DNA of 64,000 nt, from the NCBI RefSeq assembly GCF_001314225.1, contig NZ_CP012697.1, positions 1,550,001 through 1,614,000 of the forward strand. Direction: 5' to 3'. Under the pieces are notes generated by a model, which had not been told where the DNA came from, ran no database searches, and saw only the letters and a program-made list of their open reading frames with translations. The stretch is from Microbacterium sp. No. 7. GTDB taxonomy: Bacteria; Actinomycetota; Actinomycetes; Actinomycetales; Microbacteriaceae. The position numbers were made by a program, and so were the translations under genes. Shown here piece after piece: positions 33,564 to 42,700 of this stretch; within the stretch, counting starts at the first letter, position 1; the number at the start of each line of letters is the position of its first letter.

Positions 33564-34772
33564 TCACGGCCGCGTCGACACCGTGACCGTGAAGCGCGGG
33601 TCGCGCGCGACCTGACGCGTCGGGCCGACCAGTCGCTCCAGCACCGGGCGATAGCCGAGGGGCGAGTTCCACACGCACCACAGCTCGCCGCCCGGCCGCA
33701 GCGCCCGTGCGGCGTCGGCGAACAGGCGCGGGGCGATGCGATCGGTCACGGCGGCGCCCGCGTGGAACGGGGGATTGAGCGCGACGAACGACACGCTCGC
33801 GTCGGCCAGCGTGCTCAGGGCGTCGTCGCGCACGATCTCGACCCGGTCGGCGACGCCGTTCGCGATCACGGTCTCGCGCGCCGACGCGACGGCCGCGGCA
33901 GACTGGTCGCTCGCGTGCACGCGCGCCGACGGATGCCGCAGGGCCAGGGCCGCCGCGACGGCGCCCGTGCCGCACGCGAGATCGACGAGCGGCCCGTCGA
34001 GGTGCGACAGATCGGGCAGCGCGGCGAGCAGCAGCCGGGTGCCGTGGTCGAGCCGCGCCCCCGCGAAGACCCCGCCGAACGCGCGCAGCCGCAGGTCGAT
34101 CTCGAGGCCCGCGACCCGCACGGAGTCGTCTCCCGTCGCGGGCGCCGGGTCGCGGCCGTCGTGCGGCTCGCGCGCGACGAGCACGCGCGACTTCTGCCGC
34201 GCATGCGTGACGTCGAGCCGGCCGAAGAACCGGCGGAGCACATCGTTCATCGCCGTCGACATGTGCTTGACGCGTCCGCCCGCGTAGACGACGACGTCGG
34301 GCGCGGCGTGCGCGGCGACGAGCCCCGCGATGTCGTCGAGCGCGTCGAGCGCACGCGGCAGGCGCAGCAGCACGACCCGTGCGTCGCGCACGAGGCCGGC
34401 CGTCAACGGGAGCGGGCGCACGTGCGCCGCAAGGCCGAGGCGCTCGGCGTTGGCGGCGAGCGCGCGCTCGCCCGTCAGCGCGTCCTGGTGCACGCGGACG
34501 TCGGTCGCGCCGTCGTGCGCGGCGGCCAGCGCCAGCGCGCCGTGCGTGTCGCCGATCACGACGAGGCGGCCCGCGGGCACGCCCGCGCGCACCGACGCCG
34601 ACTCGTCGAGCAGCAGCCGGTCGGCGGCATCCGACGCGACCAGGCCGGGCGCCTCGACGTCGGGCCGGCGGCGCAGCGCGTCGAACGGGAAGGCGCCGGA
34701 GGGGACGTCGCCGGGCGGGACGTCTCCGGGCGGGGGATCCTCGGGCGGAGACGTGCCGTGCGGAGCGGTCAT
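33564..34772 (-). CDS. RsmC/RlmG-like class I methyltransferase (two-domain)
   Basis: 402 residues: an N-terminal degenerate methyltransferase-like half (about 40-190) and a C-terminal catalytic half with motif I LVDLACGTGAVAAALAL, motif II VHASDQS and motif IV LNPPFH. This is the layout of 16S/23S rRNA guanine-N2 methyltransferases RsmC and RlmG, and the NPPF motif supports base methylation. The ATG at 34772 overlaps the stop of the DUF4921 gene. The first ~25 residues are Pro-rich (PPxDVP repeats). Confidence 0.85.
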   Translation of the reverse strand: MTAPHGTSPPEDPPPGDVPPGDVPSGAFPFDALRRRPDVEAPGLVASDAADRLLLDESASVRAGVPAGRLVVIGDTHGALALAAAHDGATDVRVHQDALTGERALAANAERLGLAAHVRPLPLTAGLVRDARVVLLRLPRALDALDDIAGLVAAHAAPDVVVYAGGRVKHMSTAMNDVLRRFFGRLDVTHARQKSRVLVAREPHDGRDPAPATGDDSVRVAGLEIDLRLRAFGGVFAGARLDHGTRLLLAALPDLSHLDGPLVDLACGTGAVAAALALRHPSARVHASDQSAAAVASARETVIANGVADRVEIVRDDALSTLADASVSFVALNPPFHAGAAVTDRIAPRLFADAARALRPGGELWCVWNSPLGYRPVLERLVGPTRQVARDPRFTVTVSTRP

Positions 34773-36121
34773 CCGTCGCCCGCGTAGCGCAGCCGCGCGT
34801 CGCGCGGCATGCACTCGCTGCCGATGCGGATGCCGTGCGCGATGCGTCCCTCCGCGCGCAGCCTCGTGAGCGCCTCGACGGCGCGGCGCTGCAGCTCCCA
34901 CGGGTCGATCGTGTTGACGAAGACCTTGGTGACGCCCTCGAAGCCCGCGGGCGTCGAGATGCGCCACTTCAGCACGATCCGCCACGGCATGGGCCACGGA
35001 CCGCCCGGCGGGCGGTAGTGCCACTCCTCGTTGGTCGGCACGTGCGTGCCGGTCGCGGCGTGCAGAGCGTGCACGAGGTCGGACACGGCGCGGATGCCGG
35101 CATCCGAGTGCTCGTGCGGCAGGTTCTCGTCGGCGGTCGAGAAGACCTCGAACGAGGGGAACCGGTGGCCGATGCCCGCGACCGCGACGGCACCGTCGGT
35201 CGCGGCGACGACGAGCCCCTGCTCGACGGCGAGGTCGAGGATCTCGTGCTGGTACAGCAGCCGGTCGTGGGCCAGCAGGCGCTGCTCGCGATCGACCTGC
35301 GGGCCGGGCTCGTCGATCGCGACGAGCTGCTTGTGCAGGTGCTCGAACGAGGCGCCCGCGGGGCGCAGCCAGTTCTGGAACACCGACACGTAGGCCGCGT
35401 GCGGCTGCGCCGCCTGGATCTCGGCGAGGGACCGCACCGTGAAGGCGATGTACGCGGCGTGCTCGTTGGGCGTGAGGTCTCCCGACGAGACCAGCTGGTC
35501 GTCCGTCGTCGCGTCGTCGCGCACGTGCCGCCGCGCGACGATCACGTCGTGCGATCCGCCGAGCAGGTCGAGCGCGGCCTCCTCGATCGACGGCGACTCG
35601 CCCGACGCGCGGGCGCGGATCGCGGCGAGCGCCTCGATGTGCGCGAGGCCCTCGGGCGACGACAGGTACTGCTGCGCCCACTCGACGATCGCGGCGGGCT
35701 GGCGGAACCCGTGGTTCTCGCGCCAGTACTCGGCCGAGACGATCTCGAAGAGGTTGCCGAAGCGGCGGAACTCGGCGGTCGTGTCGAACAGCTCCGCCGC
35801 CCCGACGCGACGCAGCTCCTCGAATCGCGGGCCGACGAGCCGCACCTTCTCGGGCGTGGTCTCCAGGTATCTGTCGGGGCAGAAGGCGCACAGCCGGCGC
35901 TCCGCGCCCGGCTCGAGCGGGCGGGGGTCGGCGCGCGGCGCCTCGATCGGACGGTTCGCACGACCCGGAACCGTCCACACCCTCGTGTCGGTCAGCGGGC
36001 CGATCTGCTTCACGGTGCCGTCCGGCAGCCGCTTGATCCGCGGAGGGCCGTCCGGTAGCCGCTTGATCCGCGGAGGGCCGTCCGGCAGCCGCTTGATCCG
36101 CGGGGGATGTCCGTCGCTCAC
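34769..36121 (-). CDS. DUF4921-family protein, GalT/HIT-like fold
   Basis: 450 residues. CAFCPD near residue 70 is a Cys pair of the zinc-binding type seen in GalT-fold proteins, and SFEHLHKQL carries the HxH-like catalytic motif of the HIT/galactose-1-phosphate uridylyltransferase superfamily. The precise reaction is unknown. The N-terminus contains three tandem copies of PPRIKRLPDG (residues 6-35) encoded by a 30-bp DNA repeat, which looks like expansion of a normal short leader ending LPDGTVKQ. The GTG at 36121 was chosen as the nearest start; a start further in would delete the repeats. It is coupled to the methyltransferase gene. Confidence 0.8.
   Translation of the reverse strand: MSDGHPPRIKRLPDGPPRIKRLPDGPPRIKRLPDGTVKQIGPLTDTRVWTVPGRANRPIEAPRADPRPLEPGAERRLCAFCPDRYLETTPEKVRLVGPRFEELRRVGAAELFDTTAEFRRFGNLFEIVSAEYWRENHGFRQPAAIVEWAQQYLSSPEGLAHIEALAAIRARASGESPSIEEAALDLLGGSHDVIVARRHVRDDATTDDQLVSSGDLTPNEHAAYIAFTVRSLAEIQAAQPHAAYVSVFQNWLRPAGASFEHLHKQLVAIDEPGPQVDREQRLLAHDRLLYQHEILDLAVEQGLVVAATDGAVAVAGIGHRFPSFEVFSTADENLPHEHSDAGIRAVSDLVHALHAATGTHVPTNEEWHYRPPGGPWPMPWRIVLKWRISTPAGFEGVTKVFVNTIDPWELQRRAVEALTRLRAEGRIAHGIRIGSECMPRDARLRYAGDG
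36017..36106 (-). repeat. Three tandem 30-bp units inside the DUF4921 gene
   Basis: Units at 36017-36046, 36047-36076 and 36077-36106 differ from one another by only one or two bases and keep the reading frame, so the protein gains PPRIKRLPDG three times. Near identity points to a recent expansion and probable length variation between strains. Confidence 0.95.
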
Positions 36122-36143
36122 GTGTGCCAGCCTACCGATGCCG

Positions 36144-37142
36144 TCACCGCGCGCGAGGGTAGACGACGCCCACCTGGCGGCGCACCTCGTCGAGGCCGCG
36201 CATGATCGCGATGCTCTCGTCGAACGGCAGCAGCTCGCTGTCGCGCCCGCCGTGCGCGAGCACATGCTCGGCGTGCAGGGCCTGGTACTGCATGCCGCGG
36301 CCCGCCACGGCCGGCCGGTGCTCCTCGAGCACCGCGCCGCCCGGCGCGACGAGGCGGAACGACGCGGGACAGTACCAGACGGCATCCACCTCGATCCTCG
36401 CCTCGGTGCCGATGATCGTCGCCGTGTTGGGCCCGGCGGCGCGCGACGACGCGACGAACGACGACACCGCGCCCGACGCGTGCGTCATCGAGACGGCGAC
36501 CTCCGTGTCGGCGCCCGTCTCGCCGAGACGGCCGGCCGCATGGATGCCGGTGGGCGCGCCGAGCACGTCCCAGGCGAACGACATCGGATACACGCCGAGA
36601 TCGAGCAGGGCGCCGCCGCCGAGCTCCAGCGCGTTCAGCCGGTGCGCGGGATCGGAGGGGAGCAGCTGCGTGTGGTCGGCGAACACCGCGCGCACCTCGC
36701 CGAGGGCGCCCGCGGCGATCAGCTCGCGGATGCGCGCCATGTGCGGCAGGTAGCGCGTCCACATGGCCTCCATCGCGAGCAGCCCGCGGTCGCGGGCGAG
36801 GGCGCCGACGACCGCGGCCTCCTCGGCGTCGAGCGTGACCGCCTTCTCGATGAGCACGTGCTTGCCGGCCTGCAGCGCGAGGACCGCGTCGGCGACGTGC
36901 CGGCCGTGCGGCGTGGCGATGTAGACGATGTCGACGCCGGGATCGGCGACGAGCGCCTCGTACGAGCCGTGCGCGCGGGGGATGCCGTGCTCGTCGGCGA
37001 AGGCGCGCGCCGCGCCGGCCCTCCGCGAGCCCACGGCCGCGACCGTCAGCCCCGCCGTGCGCAGGTCGCGCGTGAACGCGCGCGCGATGCCGCCCGTCGC
37101 GAGGATTCCCCATCGCAGTCCCGTGCTGTGCCGTTCCGTCAC
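36144..37142 (-). CDS. Gfo/Idh/MocA-family oxidoreductase
   Basis: 332 residues. The N-terminal Rossmann fold shows LRWGILATGGIARAFTRDL, then VYIATPHGRHVADAVLALQA and GKHVLIEKAVTLD with the EK(P/A) motif carrying the catalytic Lys; the C-terminal half is the alpha/beta substrate domain. It probably oxidises a sugar, inositol or related trans-dihydrodiol with NAD(P). The GTG at 37142 gives the normal N-terminus (VTERHSTGLRWG). Divergent from the sirtuin gene. Confidence 0.88.
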   Translation of the reverse strand: MTERHSTGLRWGILATGGIARAFTRDLRTAGLTVAAVGSRRAGAARAFADEHGIPRAHGSYEALVADPGVDIVYIATPHGRHVADAVLALQAGKHVLIEKAVTLDAEEAAVVGALARDRGLLAMEAMWTRYLPHMARIRELIAAGALGEVRAVFADHTQLLPSDPAHRLNALELGGGALLDLGVYPMSFAWDVLGAPTGIHAAGRLGETGADTEVAVSMTHASGAVSSFVASSRAAGPNTATIIGTEARIEVDAVWYCPASFRLVAPGGAVLEEHRPAVAGRGMQYQALHAEHVLAHGGRDSELLPFDESIAIMRGLDEVRRQVGVVYPRAR

Positions 37143-37166
37143 CCTGCGAGCGTACAGAATGGACGC

Positions 37167-37865
37167 ATGCGTGTGGTCGTGCTCACGGGTGCCGGCATCT
37201 CGGCCGAGAGCGGCGTGCCGACCTTTCGCGACGCGAACGGCCTGTGGGAGGGGCATCGCGTCGAAGACGTCGCGACGCCGGAGGCGTTCGAGCGCGACCC
37301 CGTCCTGGTGCAGCGGTTCTACGACGCCCGGCGGCGCGCCCTGGCATCCGTCGATCCGAATCCCGCGCACCGCGCTCTCGCCCGGCTCGAGGCCGAGCTC
37401 GGCGACGATCTGCTCGTCGTGACGCAGAACGTCGACGACCTGCACGGGCGCGCCGGCACGACGCGGCTGGTGCACATGCACGGCGAGCTGCGCCGCGCGC
37501 TGTGCACGGCGTGCGCCGCGCGACCCGCGTGGCACGACGACCTGATCGACGGGCCGCCCTGTCCCGCGTGCGGCGAACGCGCCCTGCGCCCCGACGTCGT
37601 CTGGTTCGGCGAGATGCCCTACGAGACCGACCGCATCGAGCGGGCGGTCGCGACGTGCGACCTGTTCGTCTCGGTCGGCACCTCCGGCGCCGTGTACCCC
37701 GCGGCGGGCTACGCGGCGCTCGCCGCCGCCGTCGGCGCGCGCACGCTCGAGCTCAACCTCGTGCCGACGATGGGCATCGTCGCCTTCGACGAGGTGCGGG
37801 CCGGGCCCGCATCGGTCGTCGTGCCGCGCTGGGTCGACGAGCTGCGGCGCTCGCGGGCGGGGTGA
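37167..37865 (+). CDS. cobB: CobB-type NAD-dependent protein deacylase (sirtuin)
   Basis: 232 residues. GAGISAESGVPTFRDANGLW binds NAD, QNVDDLH follows, catalytic His105 lies in HMHGEL, and the zinc Cys are 113, 116, 132 and 135. Tyr52 and Arg55 in FYDARRR match the YxxR pair that gives class III sirtuins their preference for succinyl or malonyl lysine, so it may be a desuccinylase as well as a deacetylase. Full length. It is convergent with a cupin gene. Confidence 0.92.
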   Translation: MRVVVLTGAGISAESGVPTFRDANGLWEGHRVEDVATPEAFERDPVLVQRFYDARRRALASVDPNPAHRALARLEAELGDDLLVVTQNVDDLHGRAGTTRLVHMHGELRRALCTACAARPAWHDDLIDGPPCPACGERALRPDVVWFGEMPYETDRIERAVATCDLFVSVGTSGAVYPAAGYAALAAAVGARTLELNLVPTMGIVAFDEVRAGPASVVVPRWVDELRRSRAG

Positions 37866-37881
37866 CGCCCAGCGGGACGCG

Positions 37882-38427
37882 TCAGCCCTCGGCCGCGCCC
37901 CCGAACCTGTCCCAGAACTCCGTGTCGCGGCTCTGGTCGAGTCCTGCGCCGACCGGTGCGGCCTCGACCATCACGATCAGCATGACCGTCACCTCGTCGC
38001 CGAGGTGGGTCCAGCGGTGGGCGATGCCGCGGTCGACGATCACGTCGCCGGCGCGGAGGTCGACGGTCGAGCCGTCCTCCGCCTCGAAGCGCACCTGGCC
38101 CGAGACGACGTAGGCGTAGTCGATCGAGTTCGTCGTGTGCCAGAGCGGCTCCTCGCCCGGCTGGGGCGGATGGCTCCGCGTCACGACGAACGACGTGCTC
38201 GACGTCGTGAACGCCTTCACCGCGTCGAAGGGCTCGGACGCCTCCTCGGTCCCCTCGTTGCGGATCGGCCAGCCCTCCGTGCGCCAGAGCAGGGAGATCT
38301 GGCCGGGGCCGCCCGGCAGCTCGTGAAGCGGAAGGTCGGAGACGATCGTCCCCTTGCCCTCGCTGTTCGTGCCGGTGACGACCCTGCGGTTGACTCCGGG
38401 GGTGTTCTCGGGCGTGTTCTCCGGCAT
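37882..38427 (-). CDS. Cupin-domain protein
   Basis: 181 residues with a single cupin barrel at about residues 85-155 (TTNSIDYAYVVSGQVRFEAE, then DVIVDRGIAHRW). The first metal motif is degenerate, and a His in IAHRW is kept. Proteins like this occur as small stress or sugar-related binding proteins without defined activity. ATG at 38427 follows GGGAGACGG; an upstream ATG is possible. 38428-38580 is promoter DNA without a gene. Confidence 0.85.
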   Translation of the reverse strand: MPENTPENTPGVNRRVVTGTNSEGKGTIVSDLPLHELPGGPGQISLLWRTEGWPIRNEGTEEASEPFDAVKAFTTSSTSFVVTRSHPPQPGEEPLWHTTNSIDYAYVVSGQVRFEAEDGSTVDLRAGDVIVDRGIAHRWTHLGDEVTVMLIVMVEAAPVGAGLDQSRDTEFWDRFGGAAEG

Positions 38428-38580
38428 GGACCGTCTCCCTATCGTCGTTGATCGAGGCGTGAGCGGCACCCGTCGGTGCCGACGGCTCGGGCGTCATCCA
38501 AATCCGAGCTGATGTTCAGACTTTAGCAGCGGACCCCGACGAGAGGAAGGGCGGCGGTCGGCGCCGCCGGCGCGGAGAGG

Positions 38581-39522
38581 TCAGGGCAGCAGCACGACCT
38601 TGCCGTCGGTGCCCGCCTCGACGAGGCGGTGGGCCTCGACGGCCTCGGCGAGCGGCAGCTGCGCGCCGAGCTCGATCGAGAAGCGGCCCGCGGCGAGGAG
38701 ATTCAGCGTCACGGGCACGGCCTCGGCGCGCCAGGCGCGCTCGGCCGCCGTGAGCGGACGGGGGCTGCCGCCGCTGAACGCGCGGATGCCGAGACCGTCG
38801 GCATCCGCCCCGCGCACGATCGTCGCGACGCGCGAGCGGTCGGCGACCAGCTCGATCGACGACGCGAGCGCCTCATCGGTGCCCACGAGATCGAGCGCGA
38901 CCGAGATGCCGTCGGGAGCGATCTCGCGCACGCGCGCGGCGATGCCCGGCGCGTACGGGATCGGCTCGGCCCCGAGCGCGCGCACCCGGTCGGCCCGCCG
39001 GTCGCTCGTCGTGGCGATCACCCGCGCGCCCCACAGGGTCGCGAACTGGATCGCCGCCTGGCCCACCGCGCCCGAGCCGCCGTGCAGCAGCACGGTGTCG
39101 CCGGCCCCGATCGCGAGCGAGCGCAGCGACTGGTACGCCGTGGCGGCGGGGATGCCGACGCCTGCGCCGACCGCGGCCGACACCTGCGGCGGGCGCGGCA
39201 CGAGCTGCGCCGGGGTGACGACGACCTCGGTCGCATACGTACCGGGAGCGTCGACGAGCACGACGGCGTCGCCGGCGCGGAACCCCTCGACATCCTCGCC
39301 GACGGCCGTGACGACGCCCGCGCCGTCGAAGCCGATGCGGCGCGGCTCGGCGATGACGGCCGAGGGGCGGATGCCGGCGCGCAGCTTGTAGTCGATCGGG
39401 TTGACGCCGGCGGCCTCGACGCGCACGGCGACCTCGCCGGGCCCCGGTGCCGGAACGTCGATGTCGGTGACGGTGAGGACCTCGGGCCCGCCGAAGGCCG
39501 TGTACGTGATCGCGGTAGCCAT
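38581..39522 (-). CDS. Zinc-free quinone oxidoreductase-like alcohol dehydrogenase family protein
   Basis: 313 residues: a GroES-like N-terminus (PGEVAVRVEAAGVNPIDYKL) and a Rossmann fold (LLHGGSGAVGQAAIQFATLW with the GxGxxG-like loop). The Cys/His zinc ligands of alcohol dehydrogenases are absent, so it belongs to the NADPH:quinone reductase branch. The ATG at 39522 stands about 40 bp after the repeat array at 39561-39765, which therefore forms its upstream control region as well as the spacer after hrpA. Confidence 0.9.
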   Translation of the reverse strand: MATAITYTAFGGPEVLTVTDIDVPAPGPGEVAVRVEAAGVNPIDYKLRAGIRPSAVIAEPRRIGFDGAGVVTAVGEDVEGFRAGDAVVLVDAPGTYATEVVVTPAQLVPRPPQVSAAVGAGVGIPAATAYQSLRSLAIGAGDTVLLHGGSGAVGQAAIQFATLWGARVIATTSDRRADRVRALGAEPIPYAPGIAARVREIAPDGISVALDLVGTDEALASSIELVADRSRVATIVRGADADGLGIRAFSGGSPRPLTAAERAWRAEAVPVTLNLLAAGRFSIELGAQLPLAEAVEAHRLVEAGTDGKVVLLP

Positions 39523-39560
39523 GCGCTCGAGCCTATCCGCGCCCGCCTCCCCGTGGCCCG

Positions 39561-39765
39561 CGAAGGTGCCACGTATCGTCACGAGGGTGCCACTTGTCCC
39601 CGCGACGGTGCCATGTATCTCCGCGAGGGTGCCATTTGTTCTCACGAGGGTGCCACGGCGCCGCGCATGAAAGCACCCTCGCGTGGAGAACTGGCACCCT
39701 CGCGTGGAGAACTGGCACCCTCGCGGGAACAATGGGCACCCTCGCGGGGAGAACTGGCACCCTCG
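39561..39765. repeat. Array of ten 21-bp-period repeats, five in each orientation
   Basis: The core CGAGGGTGC recurs every 21 bp at 39561 (one change), 39582, 39603 (one change), 39624 and 39645, and its reverse complement GCACCCTCG recurs at 39673, 39694, 39715, 39736 and 39757. The two halves face each other across about 20 bp of GC-rich DNA. Complete units agree well outside the core too (TTNTC in the middle and CG at the end). Twenty-one bp is two helical turns, so all cores lie on one face. The whole array can also fold into one very long cruciform. There is no gene in it. Confidence 0.93.
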
Positions 39766-39779
39766 GCGGGCGGCGCGGG

Positions 39780-42700
39780 TCAGCGGGCGGCGAGGGCCTT
39801 GGCGACGCGCTGGATGGAGACGGGCTCGGCGGTGCCGAGGTGCTGCGCGAACAGGCTCACGCGATACTCCTCGAGCAGCCAGCGGGCGTGCACGAGGTGC
39901 GCGGGCGCATCGTCCGGGCAGGGGATCGTGCCGCCGGCGTCGGCGAACAGCGCCGCGGCCCGCTCGAGCTCCGTGAGCCGCTGGCGGTCGCGGCCCGCGT
40001 TGTCGCCGAGGCCCCGCACGCGATCGAGCGCGGCCTGCAGATAGCGCGGCAGGTGGGCGAGGCGCGCGATCCCCGTGCGCGCGATGAACCCGGGGAACAC
40101 GAGACCCGCCAGCTGCGTCTTCACATCGCCGAGCGCGGCCAGCAGGGTCATCGAGTTCTGGCCGCGCACCGCCCGCTCCACCTCGCGCTGCAGCGTGAGG
40201 ATGCGGGCGACGAGCGACACCGTCTGGAACAGCTCGTCCACCGCGACGGCCGAGAACGCGTCGCGCACGCGGGCGAACTGCTCCTCCGTGCGCACCCGCG
40301 GCTCGGTGCGCGCGATCACGGCGTCCGCCAGGGCGACGCGCGCGTCCTCGACGAGCGTGCGCGCCGACGGGTAGGGCGACGCGGCGAGCGCGAGCTTCTC
40401 GGCCGCCGTGAGATGGTCGAGCACGTAGGCGGATGCCGAGGGAACGGCGAGCAGCAGCAGGCGGCGCACGCCCGCGTGCGTGAGCTGCGCGGCGCGCTCC
40501 GGGGTCGACTCGATGCGCAGCGCGACGGCGTCCTTCTCGTCGACGAGCGCCGGATACCCGCGCACGACGCCGCCCGCGACGGGCGTGTCGACGACGTCGG
40601 GCAGCGTGCCGACGTCCCACGCCGTGATGCCGCGGCGCTCGGCGACGGCGGGGGCGACCGGCCCGGCCGGCTGCGCCGCACCGTCGGCGGGCGCGGGGCG
40701 AGCCGCGCTCGACGGCCGCGGCGCGAGCGTGCGCGAGACCGCCTCGCGTGCGCGGCCGGCCAGGCGGTCCTGCAGCTCACCCAGATCGCGCGACGATCCG
40801 ATCGTGCGCCCGCGCGCGTCGACCGCGCGGAACGACATCGTGAGATGTCCGGGAACGCGCTGCAGGTCGAAGTCGCCGGCGGTCACGGGCTGGTTCGCGA
40901 CGCGCTGGATGCGGGCTGCGAGCGCCTCCCGCAGCGTCGCGCGCGGCCGGCCGTCGTGCGACTCGGGGCCGGCGTCGGCGAGCTCGGCCGACAGCTTCGC
41001 GGCCCAGTCGGCGGCGGGCACGACGTGCCGGCGGATCGCCTTGGGGAGGGCCCGGATGAGCGCCGCGATCAGCTCGTCGCGCATGCCCGGCACCTGCCAG
41101 TCGAAGCCCTCGGGCGACAGCTGGGCGAGCAGGGCCAGCGGCACGACGACGCTCACGCCGTCGTCGGGGGAGCCCGGCTCGAACCGATAGGCGAGCGAGA
41201 GCACCTGATCGCCCTGCCGCCAGCGCGCGGGGAAGTCGCGCTCGTCGGAGCGCGACGCGTCGCCCGCGAGGTCGGCCTCGGTCATGTCGAGCAGCCGCGG
41301 CGTGCGCGCGCTCGCGGTGCGCCACCACGCCTCGAACGACCGCGTGTCGACGACGTCGGCGGGGATGCGCGCGTCGTAGAAGGCGAACACCGCCTCGTCG
41401 CCCGCGAGGATGTCGCGACGCCGCTCCCGCTCCTCGATCCTCTCCAGCCGCCGCCGCAGCTCGAGGTTGCGGCGCTCGAACGCGGTCAGCCGCTTGTCGA
41501 GGTACTGGCTGTTCCACTCGCCGTCGACGAGCGCGTGCCGCAGGAACAGCTCGCGCGCCTGCTCGCGGTCGATGCGCGCGAGCTGCACGCGCCGGCGGGG
41601 GACGATCTCGACGCCGAACAGGGTGACCTTCTCGGCGGCGACGGCGGCCCCGGCATCCTTCGACCAGTGCGGGTCGCTGATCTGACGGTGCGCCAGGTCG
41701 CCCGCGAGCTCCTCGGCCCACTCGGGGTCGACCTCGGCGACCGTGCGGGCGAACAGCCGCGACGTCTCGACGAGCTCGGCCGCCATGACGGCATCCGGGC
41801 TCGCCTTTCTGAGCCCGGAGCCCGGGAAGATCGCGAACGTCGCGCCGCGCGCCCCGCGGTACTGGGGGAGCGGCTTGCGCTTGCCGTCGGCCTTCTGCAG
41901 CGAGCGGGTGTCGAGGATGCCGATGTGCGAGAGCAGGCCGGCGAGGATGGCGCGGTGCACGAGCGCGGGCTCGTGCGTGCCGGCGTCGTCCGCCGCGCGC
42001 GGCGCGCCGGTGAGCTGCCGCAGCTGCCGGTCGACGTCGAACCACTCCCGCACGCGCACGTAGTTCAGCATCTCGGCGCGGCACAGCCGGCGGAACGCGC
42101 TCGACCCGAGCTCCCGCTGCTGCTCCTGCAGGTGGTTCCACAGGTTCAGCAGGGTGAGGAAGTCGCTCGCGGGGTCGGTGAACCGGGCGTGCAACCGGTC
42201 GGCCTCCTCGCGACGCGACCCCTGATCGTCGGCGGAAGGCCTCTCGCGCACGTCCTGGATCGACATGCCCGCCACGATCGGCAGCACCGAGCCCGTGACG
42301 CCGAGGCGCTCGGCCTCGACGAGCATGCGGGCGAAGCGCGGGTCGATCGGCAGCCGGGCGATGCGGCGGCCGATGTCGGTGAGCCGCGGGCCGTGGTCGG
42401 TGCGCGTGACGGCGCGCAGCTCGGTGAGCAGGTCGAAGGCGGCCTTCACGCCGCGGCTGTCGGGCTTCGTGAGGAACGGGAAGCGCTCGATGTCGCCGAA
42501 GCCGAGCGCGATCATCTGCAGGATCACCGACGCGAGCTGCGTGCGCAGGATCTCGGGCTCGGTGAACTCCGGTCGCCGCGCGAAGTCGTCCTCGGCGTAC
42601 AGCCTGATCGCGACGCCGGCCGACGTGCGGCCCGCGCGCCCCGAGCGCTGCTGCGCCGACGCCTGCGAGATCGGCTCGATCGGCAGGCGCTGCACCTTCG

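Noticed and set aside
33535..33566. Terminator TGAGCCG...CGGCTCA after the MarR gene
   Set aside because: The stem is only 7 bp with an 18-nt loop and no T-tract, so it was not listed as a feature.
39561..39765. CRISPR array
   Set aside because: Units are contiguous at a 21-bp period, without unique spacers, half of them inverted, and no cas gene is near.
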